The notes under the pieces were generated by a model. That model made no database searches. It was not told the DNA's origin and saw nothing but the letters and a program-made list of their open reading frames with translations. A stretch of DNA of 64,000 bases from Cohnella phaseoli (GTDB taxonomy: Bacteria; Bacillota; Bacilli; Paenibacillales; Paenibacillaceae): the NCBI RefSeq assembly GCF_003386235.1, contig NZ_QRDZ01000012.1, positions 62,001 through 126,000 on the forward strand, given 5' to 3'. The position numbers were made by a program, and so were the translations under genes. Below, piece after piece: positions 1 through 9,159 of the stretch; the stretch's first letter is position 1, and each line of letters starts with the position of its first letter.

Positions 1-1
1 T

Positions 2-427
2 ATTAACGCCGAAACGTTGGATGAGGTGAAAAATCGCTTTGTTCTGCTCTTTAAACAAATCGATCTCGGTATTGAGCTTAAATCGACAGGCCGAGGACAA
101 CTCGTTATAAACAGTGTCATCCAAATCATTGAGAACCGATATAGGGATCCTAATTTGAGCTTGAACGTAATTGCGGAGGAAATCAAATTGTCCAGAGTCT
201 ATCTGGGCAAAATATTTCGTGATGCGACGGGTCAGTCTGTTGCTGATTATATTAACGAGGTGAGAATCCAGCAGGTTATTAAACAACTGGAGCATTCAGA
301 CTCACCGCTGACAGAAATTATGGACAAAGTAGGGATTGAAAATAAGAGCTACTTTTACACCAAGTTCAAAAACAGAATGGGCGTTTCCGTAAGCGAATAT
401 AGAAAAAGACATCTTGGTCAGAAATAA
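2..427 (+). CDS. AraC-type transcriptional regulator, C-terminal part (5' end outside window)
   Basis: The reading frame is open from the first codon at position 2, so the gene begins upstream; 141 residues are visible. The C-terminal ~100 residues form a double helix-turn-helix of the AraC/XylS (HTH_18) type: the first helix pair reads LNVIAEEIKLSRVYLGKIF, and the family signature near the end is YFYTKFKNRMGVSVSEYRK. In Paenibacillaceae such domains usually end YesN-type response regulators or large membrane AraC regulators next to sugar ABC transporters; the missing N-terminus would decide. It lies 164 bases upstream of a sugar-binding lipoprotein gene on the same strand and probably controls it. 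TTG at 17 is in frame, but nothing shows it is a real start. Confidence 0.9.
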   Translation: MNAETLDEVKNRFVLLFKQIDLGIELKSTGRGQLVINSVIQIIENRYRDPNLSLNVIAEEIKLSRVYLGKIFRDATGQSVADYINEVRIQQVIKQLEHSDSPLTEIMDKVGIENKSYFYTKFKNRMGVSVSEYRKRHLGQK

Positions 428-591
428 TCGAGAGATTCCATACTTTTTATATAATGATTACTTTTTAACGGCGATAAACCATTAAATTATGCATGTTTCT
501 TTTTATTTCATGCTTCTATTTCCAAAGCTAAATCAGGTACAAAGGAATCACCGGCAAATACCGGTGCGACATCCATGAGGAGGTAGTTTGC

Positions 592-2115
592 ATGATTAGA
601 AGATCGACTGTAGTTCTGCTAGCCGCACTTATTTGTTTGACAATGGCATTATCTGCATGTGGGGGCACAACGAATCCAAAAAGTTCAGAGAGTTCCGCGA
701 GTCCGTCAGCGCAACAATCAACTCAAGAACCGAATGAAGCAGCAGATCCTTCAAAGCTTCCGCCCGTAGAGTTGACTTGGTATTACCCGGGGACACCTCA
801 GAAAGACGTGGAGTTAATTGAAGAAGCAATGAACAAAATTACGAAGGAAAAAATTAATGCAGCGATTAAGCTCGTTACGATTGACTGGGCGAGCTATACT
901 CAAAAAATGAATGTGATGCAGGCGGGGGGAGAAGAATATGATTTGGCGTTTGTCGCACCTTGGGTAGGGAATTTTTATCAAGGGGTTGCAAAAGGGGCTT
1001 ACCTTCCATTGGATGAGTTGTTGGAGCAATATGCGCCGACACTGAAGAAGACGATTCCAGAAAAAATTTGGGATGCAGCTAAAGTAGGTGGACAAATCTA
1101 TGGTGCAATCAACTGGCAAATTGTTGCGGCTCAGGTTGGTTTTGAGGTAAGAAAGGACTTGGCAGAGAAATACAATCTAGATTTGGACAGCATCCAATCC
1201 GTCGCTGATTTAGAACCGTTTTTAACTCAGGTATCGCAGGGTGAGACAAATAGTCCTTATATATTTGTTCCCGGGGCTGCAATCGGCGGTTTTGACAACA
1301 TTGGCGATGATGGAAGTCCAGGTGTGGTCCGCATGGATGATGCCAGTCTGACTGTACTTAATCAATTTGAATCAGAAGAGTATAAACAATTCGTAGAGCT
1401 TATGCGTTCTTGGTATACAAAAGGTTTAATTCGTAAAGACCAAGCTACGCTTAAATTTTCTAATGAAATTTTGAAATCGGGTTCATTCTCTGGGGTTATT
1501 TCTTATCCGATTAAGCCAGGCGTTGAAGTTGAGGATCAGGCAAAATGGGGCCAGCCTGTGTTAGCCAAATCTTTGACGAAAGCCTTGATCACAACGAATA
1601 AAGCAAATGCGACGATGACAGCGATTAGTAAAACATCTAAAAATCCCGAACGTGCCATGATGTTCTTGGAGCTCATCAACACGAATAAAGAACTTTACAA
1701 TATCATTTGTCATGGCATTGAAGGCGTACATTATACAAAGGTATCCGACAACCTGATTGCAAGAAGTCCAGACAATACGGGCTATAACCCATTGACAGAC
1801 TGGATGTTTGGAAACCAGTTTAACGGTTATTATACAGATTCGTCCCAGGTTGGCGCTTGGGAAGCGAGTGAAGAAATGAACCTGGGTGCAGACGTATCAC
1901 CAACTTTGGGATTCAGCTTTGATCCTGAAAGCGTTAAATCGGAACTGGCGCAATTGAATTCAGTTGTCACACAATATGCGTTAGCTTTGGAAAGCGGCAG
2001 TGTGGACCCCGCAACCATTTTGCCGGAATTTATTAGTAAGCTTAAGGAAGCGGGATCGGATAAGGTTATTGCCGAAAAGCAGAAACAATTGGATGCGTGG
2101 ATAGCCGGCAAGTAA
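592..2115 (+). CDS. Extracellular sugar-binding lipoprotein of an ABC transporter (LplA-like, DUF3502-type C-terminus)
   Basis: 507-residue solute-binding protein. The N-terminus is a lipoprotein signal: two Arg, a hydrophobic stretch and lipobox LSAC with Cys23 as the lipidated residue, followed by a Ser/Pro/Gln-rich linker. The C-terminal ~130 residues (NPLTDWMFGNQF onward, with FSFDPESVKSELAQLN) resemble the DUF3502 domain found in LplA-type binding proteins of Paenibacillaceae. It should sit on the outer face of the membrane and deliver oligosaccharide to permeases that are not in this window. ATG at 592 follows AGGAGG with normal spacing. The upstream gap (428-591) has a TATAAT at 450-455 and a small inverted repeat CACCGG/CCGGTG (549-566). 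The substrate is unknown; the neighbouring hydrolases suggest a plant or microbial polysaccharide fragment. Confidence 0.9.
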   Translation: MIRRSTVVLLAALICLTMALSACGGTTNPKSSESSASPSAQQSTQEPNEAADPSKLPPVELTWYYPGTPQKDVELIEEAMNKITKEKINAAIKLVTIDWASYTQKMNVMQAGGEEYDLAFVAPWVGNFYQGVAKGAYLPLDELLEQYAPTLKKTIPEKIWDAAKVGGQIYGAINWQIVAAQVGFEVRKDLAEKYNLDLDSIQSVADLEPFLTQVSQGETNSPYIFVPGAAIGGFDNIGDDGSPGVVRMDDASLTVLNQFESEEYKQFVELMRSWYTKGLIRKDQATLKFSNEILKSGSFSGVISYPIKPGVEVEDQAKWGQPVLAKSLTKALITTNKANATMTAISKTSKNPERAMMFLELINTNKELYNIICHGIEGVHYTKVSDNLIARSPDNTGYNPLTDWMFGNQFNGYYTDSSQVGAWEASEEMNLGADVSPTLGFSFDPESVKSELAQLNSVVTQYALALESGSVDPATILPEFISKLKEAGSDKVIAEKQKQLDAWIAGK

Positions 2116-2134
2116 TAGATGCGTGTTTCTGATC

Positions 2135-2164
2135 ATCAGCCTGGGAAAGCTCTCCCAGGCTGAT
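2135..2164 (+). terminator. Intercistronic stem-loop after the binding-protein gene
   Basis: A perfect 12-bp inverted repeat ATCAGCCTGGGA (2135-2146) / TCCCAGGCTGAT (2153-2164) with a 6-base loop. No T-run follows, so it is more likely a 3'-end stabiliser or partial terminator between the abundant binding-protein message and the hydrolase genes than a full terminator. A similar hairpin follows the second binding-protein gene at 19993-20022. Confidence 0.7.
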
Positions 2165-2193
2165 TGAAATACAAAAATCGGAGGATGTATAGC

Positions 2194-5100
2194 ATGAAAA
2201 ATGGGATTAGGATCATTGTCATTGGCCTATTTTTACTATTAAGCAGCAGCATTCTCATAAAACCTAGTTATGGCAACGTCCCCATACAAGCAACCTATTA
2301 TGTATCGCCTAACGGAAGCGACAGTAATCCTGGCACGTTAAGCGCCCCTTTCAAAACCATTCAGCAGGCTAGAGATGTTGTAAGAACCATAAATCATGAA
2401 ATGACAGGCGATATCCTTGTATACCTGCGCGGCGGTACATACAGCTTAAGCAATACGATAGAACTCAATGAACTTGATTCGGGTTCGAATGGGTACAAAG
2501 TGATCTACAAAGCCTATCCAACAGAGCTTCCTGTACTCACAGGAGGTGTACCCGTAACGGGGTGGACCCTGGATTCAGGCGGCATCTACAAAGCAACGGT
2601 ATCTTCAGTTTCGAATTTTAGACAGCTTTATGTAAATGGAGAAAGGGCACAAAGAGCGCGTTCATCGGGAGTGAGTACAGCTTTAGCCTATCATTATGAT
2701 GAGGCATCTAAAATTAATGGATTTATTGTAAGTGATAGCGTAGTAGGATTTTACGATAATCCTGATCATGTTGAATTGAATTGGACACGCGAATGGGTGA
2801 ATACTCGTCTTCCAGTTGACCAGGTGATTGCTGGGGAATCGGGTCAAAAAGTGGTCCTTATGCAGCAACCCTACTTTGATTGGGCTATGACCATGAATGC
2901 AGTATTTAATAGCATTGCAGTGACAGATCCTTTTTATATTGAAAATGCAAAAGAATTGCTGGATGAAGCCGGCGAATGGTATTTCAATCAAACGACTTCG
3001 ACGCTATATTACTGGCCTAAACCTGGGGAAAATATGGAGTCTGCGGAAGTGTACGTCCCAAAGGAGACTGTGGAGACTCTATTATCAATTGAAGGCTCTT
3101 CGATTACATCACAGGCTCAAGATATCGAAATACAAGGACTAACTTTTATGCATACAACGTCATTAAGAGCCTCAACGCAAGGTGTAGCGCCTCTGCAAGC
3201 GAGCTTCTGGGCAAATGAAGTGGATCAAACTGCATTTACGACGAATGGCGTAATTCCACCTGCAGCGATCGTGGTGGAACATGCGAACCAAATTGTGCTG
3301 GACAGCAATACCTTAAAACATTTGGGTGCTGCTGGCATTAAAATGGCAAACGATGTACAGAATTCAGAAATCACGAACAATAACATTACGGATACATCTG
3401 CGGATGCAGTCATTATTGGCACATGGCTTCACCGTCATATCGATACCGCTTTGCAAGAAGGCTTGTGCACGAATATTTTAGTTAGAAACAATGTCATATC
3501 CCATGTATCCAACGAATACTGGTCATCTCCTGCGATTACAGTGTTTTTTGGGAAGCAGATAGATGTTCAGCATAATGATATTAGTCATATTCCATACACT
3601 GGAATCTCCATGGGCTGGGACGGCTGGGGAGGTGTCATGTGGGACGAGTTTACTCTCGGATCCAACAGGATTGCGTGGAATAAAATTAGCGATTATATGA
3701 AAAAAATGCGAGATGGCGGGGGGATCTATACCTTAAACACCCAACCGGATACTGTGATTGAAGGTAATTATATATCGAATATGAATCATTCCTATGGCGG
3801 GATTTATCCGGACGAAGGTTCGGGTTATATCAAGGTTATGAACAATGTCATAGAAAATATGGGAACTGCGAATTGGTTGTATATCTGGCATCCTTCAATT
3901 AATCATATTACGGTTAACAATAACTATACGAATTCTACCAACCTAATCAATAACGGTACAAAGAGTTCCATAAGCAATACAAACTATTATACAGGTACTC
4001 GACCGGCGGCCGCACAAGCTATTGTAAATCATGCGGGTGTAACAGCAGACGCCTATGTTCCGCTAGCAGCTCCGCCTGAGCCTGCATTAGGCGATCTTGC
4101 TTATCAAAAACCATGTTATGCCTTCTATATGGATGATTCCTATGCAACTGTACACCCGGGTTCTGATGCTTGTCGGGCAGTAGATGGTTATGCAAGCACG
4201 TATGCGCAAGCATTCGGTCAATGGAAGTGGAAAGAGCTTATTAATTTAGGCAGTGTGAAAAATGTCAATAAAGTAGTCGTCACATTTCCGCAAGTGCCGA
4301 TAGCAGATGTTACGCTCTACGCCACTGAATATAATGTGAAGGTTTCGATTGATGGAACCAACTATACAACTGCAGCTGTCATTTCAGGTGCATCTGGCGG
4401 CATAGTGACAACAACCTTTAAGCCTGTGTCTGCCAGATATGTGATGATTGAAGCTGTCAAGCCGGATAATAGCGGACAAGCGGGGATACAGCTCGGAATC
4501 AGCAATCTTGAAATTTTCGGAACGGTAGACAATCCTGAATTTAACGTACCGGTAAATGATAATGTGTCGGATATAAAGTATACAGGCTCATGGGTTTACA
4601 GCACGGATCGCGGGTACGGTAATTATTTGGATGATGTGCATTATACGAATATGATCAATGATTACTTTGAGTTTACATTTACCGGAACGGGAATAGATTT
4701 GATTAGCGAGAAGTACTTTGACCGAGGCGATATTGATATCTATATCGACGGTAGTTTTATCGAAACAGTGAGCTGCTACAGCCCTGGGTCGATGGTACAG
4801 CAGACTGTTTTTTCCTCAGGTGAATTGTCGAATGGTCTTCATACAATAAAGGGCGTTATGAAATCCGGAAGCGCGATGGTTATTGATTCGCTTAAGGTTT
4901 ATGATCAAGGCTTCAATCCTCCGGCTAAGAGCAATTTAAAGCTTTGGTTACGAGCCGATGCAGGCTTGGAAAAGGACACAAGTGGATATGTCGGCACATG
5001 GGAGGATTTATCGGGAGAGGGGAATCATGCGGTTCAAACCAATACAACCAACAAGCCGTTGTGGGTGGATAATGTAATTAATGGAAAACCGGTTATCCGG

Positions 5101-5598
5101 TTTGATGGTGTGAATGATTTTCTATCCATACCCGGTCTAACGGGGGCTATGAACGACTTTACGGTCATTTTCATGCTGCGGCCTGCTTCGTTGAACAATT
5201 ACAACCAGAAATTGTTGGCGACAGGGGCATGGGGGCAATTTGTTATGCATGCCGATGCGAATGGCGGACTCTATGCGGGGACAGATATTGCGACAAGAAT
5301 CGAACCAGCTAGTTCAACCTATAAGAGAGGTAATTATTCTAAGGATGTTTTTCAAAGATGGGTATACACCTATAATTCCGTTGCAGGAAAAGGATCGATC
5401 TATATAGACGACTATAACGTACCCGCACCTAAAACGCAGACAGCTCCAAACAATTGGTCGGGATTTGAACTTGGCGAGAATGGCTCAGGAACAATCCATG
5501 GGGATATTACGGAAATATTTATCTACGATAAGGCGCTTACTGACGCAGAACGAATCCATATTATTAGCTATTTAAACACCAAATACGTGAATAACTAA
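2194..5598 (+). CDS. Secreted right-handed beta-helix polysaccharide-active protein with F5/8-type-C and LamG-like domains
   Basis: 1134 residues from ATG 2194, chosen because GGAGG lies 9 bases upstream; an earlier in-frame TTG (2164) has no ribosome site and falls in the hairpin. A signal peptide (Lys/Arg then a Leu/Ile/Ser-rich core) covers about residues 1-27. The mature protein opens with YYVSPNGSDSNPGTLSAPF, typical of right-handed parallel beta-helix enzymes; about 600 residues follow with many Asn-rich turns, similar in style to GH141-type proteins. Next come a discoidin (F5/8 type C)-like domain, a second beta-sandwich segment and a C-terminal concanavalin/LamG-like domain starting near LKLWLRADAG. 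It probably acts outside the cell on pectin- or hemicellulose-like material. The class is firm; catalytic family and substrate are not. Confidence 0.8.
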   Translation: MKNGIRIIVIGLFLLLSSSILIKPSYGNVPIQATYYVSPNGSDSNPGTLSAPFKTIQQARDVVRTINHEMTGDILVYLRGGTYSLSNTIELNELDSGSNGYKVIYKAYPTELPVLTGGVPVTGWTLDSGGIYKATVSSVSNFRQLYVNGERAQRARSSGVSTALAYHYDEASKINGFIVSDSVVGFYDNPDHVELNWTREWVNTRLPVDQVIAGESGQKVVLMQQPYFDWAMTMNAVFNSIAVTDPFYIENAKELLDEAGEWYFNQTTSTLYYWPKPGENMESAEVYVPKETVETLLSIEGSSITSQAQDIEIQGLTFMHTTSLRASTQGVAPLQASFWANEVDQTAFTTNGVIPPAAIVVEHANQIVLDSNTLKHLGAAGIKMANDVQNSEITNNNITDTSADAVIIGTWLHRHIDTALQEGLCTNILVRNNVISHVSNEYWSSPAITVFFGKQIDVQHNDISHIPYTGISMGWDGWGGVMWDEFTLGSNRIAWNKISDYMKKMRDGGGIYTLNTQPDTVIEGNYISNMNHSYGGIYPDEGSGYIKVMNNVIENMGTANWLYIWHPSINHITVNNNYTNSTNLINNGTKSSISNTNYYTGTRPAAAQAIVNHAGVTADAYVPLAAPPEPALGDLAYQKPCYAFYMDDSYATVHPGSDACRAVDGYASTYAQAFGQWKWKELINLGSVKNVNKVVVTFPQVPIADVTLYATEYNVKVSIDGTNYTTAAVISGASGGIVTTTFKPVSARYVMIEAVKPDNSGQAGIQLGISNLEIFGTVDNPEFNVPVNDNVSDIKYTGSWVYSTDRGYGNYLDDVHYTNMINDYFEFTFTGTGIDLISEKYFDRGDIDIYIDGSFIETVSCYSPGSMVQQTVFSSGELSNGLHTIKGVMKSGSAMVIDSLKVYDQGFNPPAKSNLKLWLRADAGLEKDTSGYVGTWEDLSGEGNHAVQTNTTNKPLWVDNVINGKPVIRFDGVNDFLSIPGLTGAMNDFTVIFMLRPASLNNYNQKLLATGAWGQFVMHADANGGLYAGTDIATRIEPASSTYKRGNYSKDVFQRWVYTYNSVAGKGSIYIDDYNVPAPKTQTAPNNWSGFELGENGSGTIHGDITEIFIYDKALTDAERIHIISYLNTKYVNN

Positions 5599-5623
5599 AG
5601 AATAAGTAATCGGGAGGATCTCT

Positions 5624-7600
5624 ATGAATCGTCTGGCAAGCAGGCAAGTGCATCTCGACTTTCATACTTCGGAATGGATACCTCAGGTAGGGGAAAGATT
5701 CGATAAACAACAATTTCAGCAAGCTCTTCTAGCGGGGAAGGTTAATTCCATTACCGTCTTTGCTAAGTGCCATCACGGCTGGTCCTATTATCCAACACAT
5801 GCCGGGAAAATACATCCAACACTGCAAATGGATTTATTAGGGGCACAAATTGAAGCGGCTCACGAGATTGGCGTTCGGGCACCCATTTATATAACGGTAG
5901 GATTTTCTGCCAATGATGCGGAAGCACACCCGGATTGGGTCGTAAAAAATCAAGATGGTTCATTGGTATCGATTGGAATTGATCCGCAAGCGAAGCGGGA
6001 GGATAAACGGCCCGAAGTATCGTGGAAGTTTTTGTGTCCAAGCGGAGGCTATGCAGATTTAATCTATGCCCAAACGAAAGAGGTTTGCGATGCCTATGAA
6101 GTGGATGGACTGTTCTATGACATTTGCTTTTGGTCGTTGTGCTGGTGTGATACCTGTAAAGCCGGCATGGTTGAGTCAGGTCTAGATCCGACTAGCGAGA
6201 TAAGCGCCAGACTCTACCATAAGCTGAAATGGCAGCGCTTCATGTCTGGGTGTACAAAAGTCATCCGAGAAAAACACTCTGATGCTTCTATCTTTTTTAA
6301 TGGCAGTGCTTCGCCTTATGAGCCGGAATGGCACGATGGGCAAACCCACTTTGAATTAGAGGATCTCCCGACCACCTGGGGGGGATACGATAAAATGCCT
6401 TCTAGAGCGAAGTATTTCGCGCGAAGCGGCAAAGATTATTTGGGAATGACGGGCAAGTTCCATACCTCTTGGGGGGAATTCGGTGGCTTTAAGTCGAAGA
6501 ATGCGCTTCGCTATGAAGTCGCGGCATTACTTACTTATGGAGCGCGTTGCAGTATTGGAGATCAATTGCACCCCTCAGGTGAAATGGATATGGAAACGTA
6601 CCGTTTAATCGGCGAAGCTTATCAATACGTGGAACAAATCGAGCCTTGGTGTTACGACATCACCGAAACGACGCGATTAGGGATCGTACTCTCGCGAGAA
6701 GTAAAGTCCGATGAGGGACTAGTTAAGATGCTTCTTGAGGGACAGCTCGATTTCGACATCGTACTGGATAACGAAGATTTAAGCCGCTTTGATACCGTCA
6801 TCCTGCCTGACTGTATCTTACTGGACTCTAAACAAGCGGAACGTTTCCATGCTTATCTCCAACAAGGCGGCAGTCTCTTTTTAACAGGGAAAAGCGGGCT
6901 TAATGTTGAGAAGAATCGATTCTTGATCGATATCGGTGCGGAATATGAAGGACCGTCGATGTTTGAAGACGACTATTTGCGATTACATGAACCGGGCTGG
7001 GAAGGGCTGGTGAAAAGTCCGGTCCTCTGCTACGAAGGTGCCGAACAATTAACGATGACGGATGGAGAAGTTCTAGCATCTGTTTTAAAACCTTATTTTA
7101 ACCGGACCTATGCACAGTATTGCTCTCATCAAAATACGCCTTACCAATTAGAAGCATCCAACCAGCCGGGGGTCATTCGTAAAGGGAATGTCGTTTACCT
7201 TGCGCACTCTGTTTGCAAGCTCTATTACGATCATGGAGCGCAGTTTCATCGGGATTACTTCTTACAGGCATTAAAGCTGGTTTATCAAAATGCAGTGATG
7301 CAGGTAAACATGCCAAGCTCGGGCCGAGCACGCTTTGTCAAACAACAGGCCAACGACAGGTATGTGCTGCATCTGCTATATGCGACGCCGATCCAACGGG
7401 GTAGGACACTGGTCATTGATGACCTGCCGCCTCTCTATGATGTCGATGTAAGAGTAAGTATTATGGAGACCGTAAATCGGGTTTATCTGGTGCCGCAAGG
7501 ACAAGAAATTTCATTCGTTCAGTTAGGGACACAAGTTGAGCTTAAGGTTCCTAAGTTAGAATGTCATCAAATGGTCGTTTTTGATTATACACCTAAGTGA
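5624..7600 (+). CDS. Glycoside hydrolase-like protein, GHL6 (alpha-amylase-like) barrel with beta-galactosidase trimerisation-like domain
   Basis: 658 residues, ATG 5624 after CGGGAGGATC, 25 bases behind the beta-helix gene. No signal peptide, so cytoplasmic. The first ~330 residues look like the 'hypothetical glycosyl hydrolase 6' barrel: VNSITVFAKCHHGWSYYPT near residue 40, VDGLFYDICFW near 160 (an acidic residue at a barrel strand end) and a Cys-rich WCDTC motif. Residues ~350-480 (ETTRLGIVLSRE, VILPDCILL) resemble a beta-galactosidase trimerisation domain, and an all-beta C-terminus follows. It probably cleaves imported oligosaccharides. No exact activity can be assigned. Confidence 0.75.
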   Translation: MNRLASRQVHLDFHTSEWIPQVGERFDKQQFQQALLAGKVNSITVFAKCHHGWSYYPTHAGKIHPTLQMDLLGAQIEAAHEIGVRAPIYITVGFSANDAEAHPDWVVKNQDGSLVSIGIDPQAKREDKRPEVSWKFLCPSGGYADLIYAQTKEVCDAYEVDGLFYDICFWSLCWCDTCKAGMVESGLDPTSEISARLYHKLKWQRFMSGCTKVIREKHSDASIFFNGSASPYEPEWHDGQTHFELEDLPTTWGGYDKMPSRAKYFARSGKDYLGMTGKFHTSWGEFGGFKSKNALRYEVAALLTYGARCSIGDQLHPSGEMDMETYRLIGEAYQYVEQIEPWCYDITETTRLGIVLSREVKSDEGLVKMLLEGQLDFDIVLDNEDLSRFDTVILPDCILLDSKQAERFHAYLQQGGSLFLTGKSGLNVEKNRFLIDIGAEYEGPSMFEDDYLRLHEPGWEGLVKSPVLCYEGAEQLTMTDGEVLASVLKPYFNRTYAQYCSHQNTPYQLEASNQPGVIRKGNVVYLAHSVCKLYYDHGAQFHRDYFLQALKLVYQNAVMQVNMPSSGRARFVKQQANDRYVLHLLYATPIQRGRTLVIDDLPPLYDVDVRVSIMETVNRVYLVPQGQEISFVQLGTQVELKVPKLECHQMVVFDYTPK

Positions 7601-7628
7601 ACATAATGGATTAGGGGGAAAACATCCG

Positions 7629-8672
7629 ATGTATGATTGGAAGCAGCTATCTCAGATTGGAATGAAGCAAAGTAGACTGAGCTCATCGACATGGCCTTAC
7701 GATAAGCATCCGGAGCAACAGGAATTGTTAGCAGGTAGTCGAGTAACCATTCTTCATGCAGAAGGCCCGGGTGTCGTTTGTTCTATTCATGCTTCTAACT
7801 ATAATGATCGAAAAGTAATTACAGATGTCGAAATGACATTGCCAAGAGATAATCGCGCAATGCGGGAGGTCATATTCAGGGTTTGGTACGATGATGAAGA
7901 AACACCTTCTATTGAACTTCCGTTCGTTGATTTTTTGGGTGATGTAGACTATGGTGCAGACTATTACAACACCGTATATTTTTCGAAGGTCATGTACTCA
8001 CATAATTTTCGGATCCCGATGCCGTTTAGAAAGTCCATTCGAGTTGAATTAGAGAATCCGACGACAACGGATTTAATGGGGTACACCGATATTCAGTGGG
8101 AACAACAGCTAAGCGCATTGCCCGAGCATACTGGCTACTTATATACGGATTATAGAAGTGGAAATCTGACGATACCGGATGAAATCTTAGAGGTTTGTTC
8201 TATCGACCGTCCCGGCGTCATCGTCGCGCATTGGTTTCAAATCGAAGGGGATCATCCGAACTGCCATCAGGGTGAGATTCTGTGCGAAGCCAACATGGAA
8301 TTCTATATGAATGAAGATTTAAAACCGTCCATGGAATATTTGGGGATTGAAGATCTTTACGGTTACTCATGGGGTTTTTCAAAATTACAATCCGATCACT
8401 ATGCTGCGATTATTCGTAAAGATGACCTGCCCAATGGAGGGGCACGAATTGGCATGCTGCGCTGCAGAGGGAATGATGCCATACATTTTACAACATCCTG
8501 TGTAGTGAAACTCGATTATACACAGGAATATTTCTCGGCATTATCGGTAAATCCCAATCATGAAGCGCATCCTGAATTCAAGAAAAGAGGTAAAACGAAG
8601 TTGGATGCGACGTATTTAAGTTGCTATTATTACTATGCTTCACCCCATAGGTCTACCGCAAGAATCCGGTAA
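7629..8672 (+). CDS. GH172 (DUF2961) family glycoside hydrolase
   Basis: 347 residues from ATG 7629, preceded by TAGGGGGAAA; an upstream in-frame start at 7581 overlaps the previous gene and has no ribosome site. The order of motifs (STWPYDKH, GPGVVCSIHAS, IFRVWYDDEETPSIELP, VDFLGDVDYG, NFRIPMPFRKSIRVELEN) is that of the DUF2961 family, now GH172. Characterised members cleave alpha-D-fructofuranosides or alpha-D-arabinofuranosides, the latter including mycobacterial D-arabinan. There is no signal peptide. It is the last intact gene of the A+T-rich segment; the transposase-like remnant begins in another frame over its final codons, so the last residues (from about ASPHRS) may be altered. Confidence 0.8.
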   Translation: MYDWKQLSQIGMKQSRLSSSTWPYDKHPEQQELLAGSRVTILHAEGPGVVCSIHASNYNDRKVITDVEMTLPRDNRAMREVIFRVWYDDEETPSIELPFVDFLGDVDYGADYYNTVYFSKVMYSHNFRIPMPFRKSIRVELENPTTTDLMGYTDIQWEQQLSALPEHTGYLYTDYRSGNLTIPDEILEVCSIDRPGVIVAHWFQIEGDHPNCHQGEILCEANMEFYMNEDLKPSMEYLGIEDLYGYSWGFSKLQSDHYAAIIRKDDLPNGGARIGMLRCRGNDAIHFTTSCVVKLDYTQEYFSALSVNPNHEAHPEFKKRGKTKLDATYLSCYYYYASPHRSTARIR

Positions 8673-9024
8673 TCAGCTGGATCACAAAAAAGCTTCATTG
8701 ACGTCCAAGGACGCCGATGTAGCTTTACTTGTTTATCCGTTGTCAAGAAGAACCCCCTTTGCCATTCAGCTGGATAGGAACCAATGGTACCGAAGAACGT
8801 AGAGTATCAGGCGCTACACCGCTATTTCACGATACGAGGTCAGAAGCCCGCTTCAGAAGAAACAGTCGCTCGTCGCATTGTGTGGAAAACTCATTCGAGT
8901 CCTGTATACGCTGGGGATTAATGTCGTCTCGCTGCCTAATTTGCTCCATCACTCGCCGACCGATAGGAAAAACAAGCAAATTAGAAATTTCCTACTTGTC
9001 TTCCGAGAATACGATAGACTATAA
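8635..9024 (+). pseudogene. Decayed transposase C-terminus, probably IS110/IS1111 family
   Basis: Frame 1 is open from ATG 8635 apart from one in-frame TAG (about 8809-8811), ending at TAA 9022-9024. Its most recognisable part is SPLQKKQSLVALCGKLIRVL, which resembles the end of IS110-type transposases (a Pro-Leu-x-Lys-x-Gln-Ser/Ala-Leu block then a Lys-Leu-Ile helix). A short piece in frame 3 (about 8790-8835: EYQALHRYFTIR) looks like the sequence expected just before it, so two compensating shifts plus the stop have killed the gene. No terminal repeats or target duplication were found. The family call rests on one motif remembered from the family; mobile-element origin is more certain than family. 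Confidence 0.5.
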
Positions 9025-9025
9025 T
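8996..9025 (+). promoter_or_regulatory. Putative SigA promoter of the mannoside operon
   Basis: TTGTCT (8996-9001), an 18-base spacer and a perfect TATAAT (9020-9025). It would start RNA near 9032, just upstream of three operator-like palindromes and 130 bases before the aldo/keto reductase gene. It lies at the end of the transposase remnant. Confidence 0.5.
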
Positions 9026-9058
9026 ACGGACTATAGTCAGATATGTAAGCGTTTGTTA

Positions 9059-9117
9059 TGGAATCGATACCAGAATCGTTGGGTATCGATAATAATATCA
9101 GTATGGAATCGATACCA
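9059..9117. promoter_or_regulatory. Triple LacI-type operator
   Basis: TGGAATCGATACCA occurs exactly at 9059-9072 and 9104-9117. A weaker copy in the opposite orientation (GGGTATCGATAATA) sits at 9081-9094. Start-to-start spacing is 22 and 23 bases, about two helical turns, so bound dimers would lie on nearly the same face. The CG-centred, near-palindromic form is typical of LacI-family operators, and a LacI-family gene lies at 21972. Sites downstream of the proposed promoter would act as a roadblock repressor target. Confidence 0.75.
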
Positions 9118-9159
9118 CATTGCGAAACACAACTAAAATTATTGCTGGAGGGGAACCGG

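Noticed and set aside
9017..9038. Repeated GACTATA and palindrome GACTATAGTC around the promoter
   Set aside because: Short, A+T-rich and overlapping the -10 region; cannot be told from chance.
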